From Candidatus Parcubacteria bacterium (lineage in GTDB: Bacteria; Patescibacteriota; Minisyncoccia; Minisyncoccales; PEYH01), in the NCBI GenBank assembly GCA_026395615.1, contig JAPLYH010000038.1, positions 1-7,168 on the forward strand: DNA of 7,168 bases. The letters run 5' to 3'. Below are positions 1 through 7,168 of the stretch, one piece after another. The stretch's first letter is position 1; every line of letters starts with the position of its first letter. The notes under the pieces were generated by a model. The model was not told the DNA's origin and made no database searches. It worked only from the letters and a program-made list of their open reading frames with translations. The position numbers were made by a program, and so were the translations under genes.

Positions 1-46
1 CCCTCTATGTAAAAGGGTTTTTAAGTTAAGTGAACTCAAAAGAAGA

Positions 47-82
47 ATCCTCGCGGGGGGACAGATGTTGACCCGCGAGGAT
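47..82 (-). terminator. Intrinsic terminator of the zinc-ribbon gene
   Basis: A perfect 11-bp GC-rich inverted repeat (ATCCTCGCGGG at 47-57, CCCGCGAGGAT at 72-82) encloses a 14-nt loop. Read on the minus strand it is followed by a T-rich tract (TTCTTCTTTTG). It starts about 20 nt after the stop codon of the minus-strand gene at 103-312, the expected place for its Rho-independent terminator. Positions 1-46 beyond it hold nothing I can identify. Confidence 0.85.
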
Positions 83-102
83 GGGGTGAAGTAGTGATGT
101 TG

Positions 103-312
103 TCAGGCAAGCTTCTTGCGGCACACGCCACAGAACTTCGCGCCGAGGCCCAACTGTATTGAGTGCCCTAATGGGCAACAGAGATCTTCGTGTTCCTGCC
201 GATATATGAGATTGGCATCTTTCCTTGATGCCGGGAGCTTCGTGCCACACTGATTGCACCATTTCCCCACGTCTCCGAATTCGGCTTTGCACTTCGGACA
301 TTTCCTTTTCAT
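103..312 (-). CDS. Small double zinc-ribbon protein (69 aa)
   Basis: A 69-residue, strongly basic protein made almost entirely of two zinc-binding knuckle pairs. The first ribbon has C5-P-K-C8 and C19-N-Q-C22, the usual CxxC...CxxC of zinc-ribbon domains. The second has C45/C46 with H50, then C61-G-V-C64, so its first knuckle looks like a C-x3-H or CC...H variant. The frame stays open upstream to about 549, but the start at 312 is chosen because GGAGGAGG lies about 11 nt before it, the clearest ribosome-binding site in the window. The stop is followed by a strong intrinsic terminator, so this is a single-gene unit. Such mini ribbons often bind nucleic acid or other proteins, but nothing here fixes a role. 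The existence of the gene is well supported; its function is unknown. Confidence 0.82.
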   Translation of the reverse strand: MKRKCPKCKAEFGDVGKWCNQCGTKLPASRKDANLIYRQEHEDLCCPLGHSIQLGLGAKFCGVCRKKLA

Positions 313-391
313 CCTTTCTCTTTCCTCCTCCCTCTTTGTAGCTGGATCGACTCTTGATTGCAGAAACCTTCGTCCATCACTCCACTTTTTA

Positions 392-420
392 TTTTTACAA
401 TATTTGGCGCATAAAGTCAA
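392..420 (-). promoter_or_regulatory. Putative sigma-70-type promoter of the zinc-ribbon gene
   Basis: On the minus strand, TTGACT (complement of 415-420) is separated by 17 nt from TAAAAA (complement of 392-397). This predicts a transcript beginning near 385 with a leader of about 73 nt before the start codon at 312. The -35 is good and the -10 is moderate (4 of 6). Confidence 0.45.
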
Positions 421-550
421 GTTTGAAAATAGTTTTGTGATTGAAAATTCTTTGATAAGTTGATTAATATAATATAGTGAGTTGAGGGGTGAAGTAAAAT
501 ATGATAAATTAAACCTGTAAAGAAGATGTCTAAATAAGTGTGAATGCAAA

Positions 551-1255
551 ATGGACTGGTCTAATCATTCGGGATTTCTATTTAAAAGACGATTTAAATA
601 TAAACAGCAATCTCAAGAATTGTTTATACTTCTCCCTCCTTGGGGAGGGCGTTTGTGTCTTAATTTGTTTCTTAGAAAAGCTGTATTTAAAAAAGGGTGT
701 TCAGTTTTGGAATATGAATTTCCTAGAAATATTTTGTCGTCAGATTGGGAGCACACACTAAATTATTTTAATTTTGTTCGTGAATTAGTTTTTAGAGATG
801 TACAAAAATTAAAAGATAAATATAAATTTTCAAAAATAAGCGTTGTTGGAGTAAGTCTTGGCTGTATTAACGCTTGTATGATTGCTAATAATAATGAGTT
901 GAATATTCTATGTTTAGTGGTTCCGGGTAATTGTCTCGCCGAAGTATTGTGGTACGGAGCTGCTACTCAAGAAATTAGAAAAGATTATGAAAATAAAAAA
1001 GTTACTCTCAAAGATTTAAAAAATTATTGGTATAATTTAGATCCTGAAACTAATATAAAAAATTTGCGAGCGGAAAAGGTTTTAGTTTATGTCAGTAAGG
1101 CAGATAAAGTTATTCCTTTTTATAATGGCAAAACATTGATTGAAAAAATTAAATTTTATAAACACCCTATTTTTTACAAAATACATAAAAATTTAGGGCA
1201 TAATGCAACTGGGTTGTTATTTTATTTAACTCCCAATAAATCTCTTTTTAACTAG
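551..1255 (+). CDS. Small alpha/beta-hydrolase fold protein
   Basis: A 234-aa protein with the full catalytic layout of an alpha/beta hydrolase. The nucleophile elbow is G100-V-S102-L-G104 after a hydrophobic strand (ISVVGVSLG). An acid candidate is D185 in SKADKVIPF, and the histidine is H217 in NLGHNAT. An early LLPPWGG turn (28-34) sits where the oxyanion-hole loop normally lies. No signal peptide or membrane segment is seen, so it is probably cytoplasmic. The substrate cannot be told; esterase, lipase-like or peptidase activity are all possible. The ATG at 551 has no visible Shine-Dalgarno. The same frame is open from 473 and contains a TTG at 482, so a longer N terminus is possible. A TATAAT at 468-473 is a candidate -10, without a good -35. 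A hairpin terminator follows 18 nt after the stop. The fold call is firm; the substrate is unknown. Confidence 0.85.
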   Translation: MDWSNHSGFLFKRRFKYKQQSQELFILLPPWGGRLCLNLFLRKAVFKKGCSVLEYEFPRNILSSDWEHTLNYFNFVRELVFRDVQKLKDKYKFSKISVVGVSLGCINACMIANNNELNILCLVVPGNCLAEVLWYGAATQEIRKDYENKKVTLKDLKNYWYNLDPETNIKNLRAEKVLVYVSKADKVIPFYNGKTLIEKIKFYKHPIFYKIHKNLGHNATGLLFYLTPNKSLFN

Positions 1256-1272
1256 TTTTCTTATTCAAATTT

Positions 1273-1302
1273 AAAATTACGATGCCGGGTGGCGTAATTT
1301 TT
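1273..1302 (+). terminator. Hairpin terminator after the hydrolase gene (part of the repeat)
   Basis: AAAATTAC (1273-1280) pairs with GTAATTTT (1294-1301). Inside is a GCC/GGC stem with a GGGT loop and a three-base bulge. The hairpin has A-rich and T-rich flanks, so it could stop transcription from either side. It starts 18 nt after the hydrolase stop codon. Confidence 0.55.
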
Positions 1303-1367
1303 ATGAAACGCCGAAACTCACGCCAGATATAGGTAATCTCACTACGATGCCGGGTGGCGTAATTTTT
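1273..1367 (+). repeat. Interspersed palindromic repeat, copy 1 (arms in direct orientation)
   Basis: Two identical 17-nt cores, ACGATGCCGGGTGGCGT, lie at 1279-1295 and 1344-1360, each followed by AATTTTT. The segment 1319-1367 closely matches 5893-5941 about 4.6 kb downstream, sharing CACGCCAGATA, then AATCTCACTACG and the core. In this copy the two cores are direct repeats, whereas in the downstream copy the left core is inverted. No coding capacity is visible. It resembles REP-like or non-autonomous palindromic elements in style, but I do not recognise a named family. Confidence 0.75.
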
Positions 1368-1523
1368 GGGAGAGTTTTCCACAATACATTTTCCTTGAAA
1401 AGTGGTAAAATGTAGTAATACAAAAAAGAGCCGTTTTGTGCTGGAGATTGATGCTGCAGCATAGTTCGGTGATAAAAAGGTCGGAGCGAACTTAAATTAA
1501 AATTAAAATAATAATATAAAAAT
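1368..1523 (+). other. Structured spacer/leader before the TM-helix gene
   Basis: This gap has no convincing ORF but several dyads: TACATTTT (1385-1392) with AAAATGTA (1407-1414); GTGCTG (1438-1443) with CAGCAT (1457-1462), the latter inside the palindrome ATGCTGCAGCAT (1451-1462); and GTTCG (1464-1468) with CGAAC (1487-1491). A TAAAAT at 1406-1411 resembles a -10 box but lacks a good -35. TATAAA at 1515-1520 lies just before the start codon. The region may be a 5' leader with secondary structure; no known riboswitch was recognised. Confidence 0.35.
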
Positions 1524-2201
1524 ATGATGGAAGCATGGACAACAATAGCTTGGTTAGGAATAGAAAAATTTTGGCTAGGGTTTATAGATTTTCTTCCTAG
1601 ATTAATTTTAGCGTTTGTGGTTTTTATTATTGGCTGGTTAATAGCTGTTGCCATTGGACGTATTATTCAGGAAGTACTAAAGAGATTACAACTTGATAAA
1701 CTTTTCCAAATTAGAAAATGGACAGATGTTTTGGAAAAAGCAGAATTTAATGCTAAACCTTCCGAATTTATCGGATCTATAATTAAATGGATTCTTGTGA
1801 TAGTTGTTTTATCCGTATCTGTTGAAGTTCTTGGTTTACCTCAATTTAGTTCTTTCTTAGGCGATGTAGTTGATTGGTTGCCAAATCTTTTGGCCGCTAT
1901 ATTAATTTTTGTAGCCACCGTTATTATCGCTTCTATTGCTGAAAAATTAGTCAGAGCTGGTATTCGTGGAGGCAAAGTTGATTACAGTAAATTAGCAGGA
2001 ACAATTGCCAGATGGGCTATTTGGATTTTTGGTATATCTGCAATTTTAATTCAATTAGGAATTGGAAAGAGCTTGATTTTGGTTTTATTCCAGGGCATAG
2101 TTGCCTTCCTTGCCATAGCCGGCGGTTTGGCATTTGGTCTTGGCGGAAAGGAATCAGCTGCTAATTTTCTCCGCGACATTAAGGAAAAATTCTCGAAGTA
2201 A
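1524..2201 (+). CDS. Conserved TM-helix / mechanosensitive-channel-like membrane protein
   Basis: A 225-aa integral membrane protein with about five hydrophobic helices near residues 23-47, 84-104, 118-141, 159-180 and 184-206. The repeats around LPRLILAFVVFIIGWLIA and LPNLLAAILIFVATVIIA fit the conserved TM-helix repeat seen in CmpX-like proteins and relatives of small-conductance mechanosensitive channels. The last helix ends in a Gly/Ala-rich stretch (AIAGGLAFGLGGKESAANFL) like the pore-lining TM3 of MscS. The protein stops about 13 residues later, so the beta domain and cytoplasmic vestibule of true MscS are absent. It may sense membrane tension or act as a scaffold; channel activity is only inferred. 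Two tandem ATGs (1524, 1527) start the frame, with no Shine-Dalgarno; TATAAA at 1515-1520 would allow a nearly leaderless transcript. The 23S promoter begins 20 nt after the stop. Confidence 0.8.
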   Translation: MMEAWTTIAWLGIEKFWLGFIDFLPRLILAFVVFIIGWLIAVAIGRIIQEVLKRLQLDKLFQIRKWTDVLEKAEFNAKPSEFIGSIIKWILVIVVLSVSVEVLGLPQFSSFLGDVVDWLPNLLAAILIFVATVIIASIAEKLVRAGIRGGKVDYSKLAGTIARWAIWIFGISAILIQLGIGKSLILVLFQGIVAFLAIAGGLAFGLGGKESAANFLRDIKEKFSK

Positions 2202-2220
2202 TTTAATTCACATAAAGGGC

Positions 2221-2248
2221 TTGACAAGGTTTTAATTTTTGATACACT
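2221..2248 (+). promoter_or_regulatory. Strong promoter of the 23S-5S unit
   Basis: A perfect TTGACA (2221-2226) is followed after 16 nt by TACACT (2243-2248), with a TG at 2240-2241 one base before it (extended -10). Predicted transcription start is near 2255, giving a leader of about 185 nt before mature 23S. Having its own promoter agrees with no 16S lying upstream. Confidence 0.75.
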
Positions 2249-2300
2249 GTTTTGTAGCTATGATAAATAGTATTAACGAATATATAAGGAACAGACAAGG

Positions 2301-2364
2301 AAGCGGCACATGATGCGTTTTGATTTTGATTCTCAAAAAGCCGCTTTACTTGGAGCGGTTTTTT
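2301..2364 (+). promoter_or_regulatory. Possible attenuator in the 23S leader
   Basis: Two mutually exclusive pairings share one strand. CCGCT (2341-2345) pairs with AGCGG (2354-2358), flanked by AAAAAG and TTTTTT (2359-2364), which gives a terminator-like hairpin with an 8-nt loop. The alternative is AAGCGGC (2301-2307) with GCCGCTT (2340-2346), supported by an inner TTTTGA/TCAAAA pairing (2324-2329 with 2333-2338), which would disrupt the terminator. This could control readthrough into 23S or mark the end of a short leader RNA. The pairings are exact; the regulation is inferred. Confidence 0.5.
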
Positions 2365-2418
2365 GATAGAAATATAGAAAGACAGATGGGTAAGTCCCTT
2401 GAAAAATAAATAATGAAA

Positions 2419-2440
2419 GTTAAGGAAGTTTAAAAAGGAG

Positions 2441-2449
<9 letters not shown>
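2419..2449 (+). other. 5' strand of the 23S precursor processing stem
   Basis: TTAAAAAGGA followed by GATCGAGGTA (2430-2449) pairs with 5548-5567 as a continuous helix of about 20 bp with one G-U pair. Further out, GTTAAGGA (2419-2426) pairs with TCCTTAAC (5571-5578). The inner part is helix 1 of 23S; the outer part is the expected RNase III-type substrate for trimming the precursor. Confidence 0.8.
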
Positions 2450-5556
<3,107 letters not shown>

Positions 5557-5584
5557 TTCCTTTTTAAGAGTCCTTAACAAGAAA

Positions 5585-5721
5585 GCGTAGTTACTGTAAG
5601 GGGGCTATACCGGAAGTGCTCCACCCGATCCCATACCGAACTCGGAAGTGAAATCTTCCAGGGCCGATGATAGTCCTTCGGGGCGAAAGTAGGTAGCTCT
5701 CTTACAGTGACTATGCTTTTT
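5585..5721 (+). terminator. Extended 5S end-helix with T-run
   Basis: GCGTAGTTACTGTAAG (5585-5600) pairs with CTTACAGTGACTATGC (5701-5716) over 16 bp with two wobble pairs, then TTTTT (5717-5721). The outer part of the 5S closing helix therefore looks like both a processing stem and the first transcription stop of the unit. Confidence 0.5.
5592..5709 (+). rRNA. rrf: 5S ribosomal RNA
   Basis: About 118 nt with the canonical 5S core: CTCCACCCGATCCCATACCGAACTCGGAAGTGAAA in the loop A/helix III region (5620-5653, recognised by the CCGAACTCGGAAGTGAAA box), GGGCCGATGATAGT, and GGCGAAAGTAGG near the 3' end. The closing helix is ACTGTAAG (5593-5600) with CTTACAGT (5701-5708). It lies about 35 nt after the 23S end with no tRNA between, so it is probably co-transcribed from the 2221 promoter. 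Exact mature ends are uncertain by a few bases. Confidence 0.95.
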
Positions 5722-5852
5722 AGTTTCTCAGACGATTTTCAAAAATTTAAATTTGTCTTCGGGGCACGGTAGGTATCCACATATGCAGTGACTATGCTTT
5801 TTAGTTTCTCAGACGATTTTTAAATTAGTCCTCGGGGCACGTAGGTATTGCA
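5671..5852 (+). repeat. Tandem partial duplications of the 5S 3' end and its terminator
   Basis: A 35-nt stretch starting CAGTGACTATGCTTTTTAG is identical at 5705-5739 and 5786-5820, an offset of 81 nt. The preceding 5S motif is also repeated: CTTCGGGGCGAAAGTAGGTA at 5676, CTTCGGGGCACGGTAGGTA at 5757, and CCTCGGGGCACGTAGGTA at 5830. The 3' third of 5S plus its downstream spacer thus appears once intact and then twice as decaying copies. The copies lack the 5' two-thirds of 5S and cannot form it alone. Confidence 0.85.
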
Positions 5853-5943
5853 ACGCCACCCGGCATCGTAATTTTTTTGAAATGTAGGAAGCCACGCCAG
5901 ATAAGGGGAATCTCACTACGATGCCGGGTGGCGTAATTTTTTT
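5853..5943 (+). repeat. Interspersed palindromic repeat, copy 2 (arms inverted)
   Basis: The 17-nt core ACGATGCCGGGTGGCGT lies at 5918-5934 and its exact reverse complement at 5853-5869, with 48 nt between. The right half matches copy 1 (1319-1367). Because the arms are inverted here, the transcript can form one long 17-bp hairpin, unlike copy 1. A related but degenerate palindrome (ACGCG at 5970-5974 with CGCGT at 5982-5986, followed by AATTT) lies just downstream. Confidence 0.75.
5853..5943 (+). terminator. Possible final terminator of the 23S-5S unit
   Basis: The 17-bp stem formed by 5853-5869 and 5918-5934 is followed after AA by seven T residues (5937-5943). The 48-nt loop is long for an intrinsic terminator, so this is a plausible but unproved back-up stop after the 5S end-helix. 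Confidence 0.4.
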
Positions 5944-5997
5944 ACACCATAAAATATAGTTTTTGTCCCACGCGCCCCGGCCGCGTAATTTCTAAAG

Positions 5998-6026
5998 TTG
6001 ACAGGAAGTTGCGTTTAATATAATAT
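5998..6026 (+). promoter_or_regulatory. Strong promoter of the structured RNA
   Basis: A perfect TTGACA (5998-6003) is followed by a perfect TATAAT (6019-6024) at 15 nt, or TAATAT (6021-6026) at 17 nt. Transcription would begin near 6031-6033, immediately before the first paired segment of the RNA. Confidence 0.75.
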
Positions 6027-6030
6027 GTAA

Positions 6031-6208
6031 ATCAGTACCCCGTTGGTTAGCGAGCGTCAACAGAAGAAACATCTTCGCCGGAACTCGCGCGACACGGGTA
6101 CTCAACGAGAAATCGGGGAGAGGTAACCAACGGGCCATTGTCAACCAATCGCCCTCTCCCCTCAGCGCCTTCTGCGTGCTAGAAAAGCATGTTTAGAAGG
6201 TGCTTTTT
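6031..6208 (+). ncRNA. Unrecognised structured RNA with stacked H-type pseudoknot
   Basis: No reading frame, but dense exact pairing. Stem S1 is CCCGTTGGTTA (6039-6049) with TAACCAACGGG (6124-6134), 11 bp. Stem S2 is GGGGAGAGG (6115-6123) with CCTCTCCCC (6153-6161), 9 bp. The 5' strand of S2 ends at 6123 and the 3' strand of S1 begins at 6124, so the two helices can stack coaxially, the classic H-type pseudoknot. Loop 1 holds GCGAG/CTCGC (6050-6054 with 6084-6088), capped by GAAGA/TCTTC (6063-6067 with 6072-6076). Loop 3 holds ATTG/CAAT (6137-6140 with 6146-6149). An alternative pairing, AGTACCC (6034-6040) with GGGTACT (6096-6102), could compete. A strong promoter precedes it and an intrinsic terminator follows, giving an RNA of about 175 nt. 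I saw no tmRNA, 6S, SRP, RNase P or common riboswitch signature. It could be a free small RNA or a terminating riboswitch upstream of mreC. Confidence 0.7.
6165..6208 (+). terminator. Intrinsic terminator 1 of the structured RNA
   Basis: GCGCCTTCT (6165-6173) pairs with AGAAGGTGC (6195-6203). The stem continues as GCGTGCT (6174-6180) with AGCATGT (6186-6192), around an AGAAA loop, and TTTTT follows at 6204-6208. About 16 bp in total, with wobbles and a two-base bulge. Confidence 0.88.
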
Positions 6209-6230
6209 CATTTTCACCCTTCTTTTTTTT
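6195..6230 (+). terminator. Overlapping second terminator hairpin
   Basis: The 3' strand of terminator 1 (AGAAGGTG, 6195-6202) can instead pair with CACCCTTCT (6215-6223, one bulged C), followed by an eight-T run (6223-6230). The two hairpins are mutually exclusive, but both would terminate, so this looks like a fail-safe arrangement separating the RNA from mreC. Confidence 0.5.
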
Positions 6231-6263
6231 ATTGAGCGGTGCTAATATTATCTATTAACATCT

Positions 6264-7052
6264 ATGTTTTTTAATAAAAGGAACAATAAAATATTAGTTA
6301 TAATTTTAGTTATTTTCATTGCTCTTGTTTTTATTTTTTTTCACCGACCAATCAGGTCTGTTTTTAATTCAATGAGCAATTCCCTGGAATTATGGTTTTG
6401 GGATAAGGGTCAAAAAGATTCTGGTTTTTGGTTAGGGTTTTTCAATGCTTCAAATCTTGTCAAAGAAAATCAGAATTTAAGAAATGAAAATCAGGCACTA
6501 TTAAAAAATCTTACGGAATTGAATAAATTCAAAGAGGAAAATGAAAGATTAAGAACAGTTTTGGATTTAGGATTGATAAAGGATTTTAATCTTAGAGAAA
6601 CATCAATTTTATCAAAAGATGTATCAGGGGATTATATTATTATAAACAAAGGGGAGAAGGATGGAATTAGAAACAAAATGCCAGTTATTACTTTTGAAAA
6701 AGTTTTAGTTGGCGAAGTAACAGAAGTTTTTAATAATTCTTCCAGAGTTCGTTTGATTACAGATTCTGGGGTAAAATTCGGTGTGAAAATAGCAGATACC
6801 GATATTCAGGCGCTTGCCAAAGGAGAGAGCAATGGAAATTTATCTTTAGATTTAATACCAAAGGATTTGGAAGTTCCAATTGGGGCACTAGTTTCTACCA
6901 GCGGCCCTCTTGAAGGCGGTTATCCGTCTAATCTTTTGATTGGGACAATAAGTGAAATAAATAACGCAGACCAGGAGCCGTTTCAAAAAGCAAAAGTGGA
7001 TGTTTTCTTTAAAACTCAAGAAGAGACATTATTATTTGTAATTACTGATTGA
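6264..7052 (+). CDS. mreC: Rod shape-determining protein MreC
   Basis: A 262-aa bitopic membrane protein, near the lower end of the family's usual length. A short basic N terminus (KRNNK) precedes one transmembrane helix at about 8-26. A helical coiled coil at about 62-100 (LVKENQNLRNENQALL, then KEENERLR) follows, and then the beta-rich extracytoplasmic domain. Family signatures include INKGEKDGI (127-135), VLVGEVTEV (147-155), SSRVRLITD (159-167), and TSGPLEGGYPSNLLIG (212-227). MreC is a scaffold of the elongasome, linking MreB and the PBP2/RodA machinery in the periplasm or outside the membrane. It overlaps mreD by one base, so the two are translationally coupled. No Shine-Dalgarno precedes the ATG; TTGAGC (6232-6237) and TATTAA (6253-6258) form a weak promoter that would give a nearly leaderless message. 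No mreB is present directly upstream. Confidence 0.93.
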   Translation: MFFNKRNNKILVIILVIFIALVFIFFHRPIRSVFNSMSNSLELWFWDKGQKDSGFWLGFFNASNLVKENQNLRNENQALLKNLTELNKFKEENERLRTVLDLGLIKDFNLRETSILSKDVSGDYIIINKGEKDGIRNKMPVITFEKVLVGEVTEVFNNSSRVRLITDSGVKFGVKIADTDIQALAKGESNGNLSLDLIPKDLEVPIGALVSTSGPLEGGYPSNLLIGTISEINNADQEPFQKAKVDVFFKTQEETLLFVITD

Positions 7053-7168
7053 TGCAAACAATAAAAGCTATTATTTCGTTTATCGCTTTTTATTTCTTGG
7101 CTATTTTTCAAGTCAGCTATTTGACTCATTTCAAAATAGTTGGCGGATTATGGAATCCCGTATTAATC
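7052..7168 (+). CDS. mreD: Rod shape-determining protein MreD, N-terminal part
   Basis: The ATG overlaps the mreC stop codon (TGATG), and the frame stays open for 39 codons to the window edge. The peptide begins MQTIKAIISFIAFYFLAIFQ and continues as a hydrophobic stretch ending near GGLWNPVLI, as expected for the first helix and following loop of the multi-spanning MreD. Similarity alone would be thin at this length; position right behind mreC makes the call. The gene is truncated only by the end of the window. Confidence 0.8.
   Translation, partial: MQTIKAIISFIAFYFLAIFQVSYLTHFKIVGGLWNPVLI

Noticed and set aside
103..549. Longer 148-aa reading of the zinc-ribbon frame on the minus strand
   Set aside because: The first 79 residues look like translated AT-rich spacer, and the strong Shine-Dalgarno points to the internal ATG at 312.
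540..761. 73-aa plus-strand frame overlapping the hydrolase
   Set aside because: It is an out-of-frame shadow of the hydrolase, which has a full catalytic triad.
1273..1367. CRISPR array
   Set aside because: Only two copies of a short palindromic core with a shared, not unique, interval that is repeated elsewhere; no cas genes.
1301..1654. 117-aa minus-strand frame
   Set aside because: It runs antisense through the repeat and the start of the TM-helix gene, with no ribosome-binding site or recognisable domain.
5749..5852. Second functional 5S gene
   Set aside because: Only the 3' third is repeated; the 5' strand and the CCGAACTCGGAAGTGAAA core are missing.
6041..6061. tRNA or tmRNA in the structured RNA (GTTGGTTAG looks like a D-loop)
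   Set aside because: There is no T-arm GTTCGA motif, no acceptor stem and no CCA; the segment is part of the 11-bp pseudoknot stem.

Overview
The window most likely comes from a small AT-rich bacterial genome, probably Candidatus Patescibacteria (CPR/Parcubacteria-like). This is inferred from short AT-rich genes, several starts with no visible Shine-Dalgarno, a 23S-5S transcription unit with no 16S or spacer tRNA in front of it, an extra segment inside 23S, and minimal versions of membrane proteins. No 16S or marker search could be run, so the assignment is tentative.

Layout. A tiny double zinc-ribbon protein lies on the minus strand (103-312), with a good promoter, a strong Shine-Dalgarno and a textbook intrinsic terminator. 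Divergent from it is a small alpha/beta hydrolase (551-1255), closed by a hairpin that belongs to an interspersed palindromic repeat (1273-1367). After a structured spacer comes a five-helix membrane protein of the conserved TM-helix/mechanosensitive-channel-like type (1524-2201). Then a strong promoter drives a 23S rRNA (about 2441-5556) and a 5S rRNA (about 5592-5709). The 23S leader contains a terminator-like hairpin with a competing antiterminator pairing. The 23S and its flanks form a long processing stem, and helix 25 carries a 144-nt hairpin insertion. Behind 5S, its 3' end and terminator are tandemly duplicated, followed by a second copy of the palindromic repeat, here with its left arm inverted.

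The most notable element is at 6030-6230: a consensus-like promoter, then a compact RNA with a coaxially stacked H-type pseudoknot (11-bp and 9-bp stems that abut exactly), then two overlapping intrinsic terminators. I do not recognise its family. It lies directly before mreC (6264-7052), which overlaps the start of mreD (7052 to the window end), the beginning of a rod-shape/cell-wall elongation operon.

The protein genes do not form one pathway. The window is a ribosomal RNA locus bordered by unrelated housekeeping and membrane genes, with unusual density of RNA structure and short repeats in the gaps.
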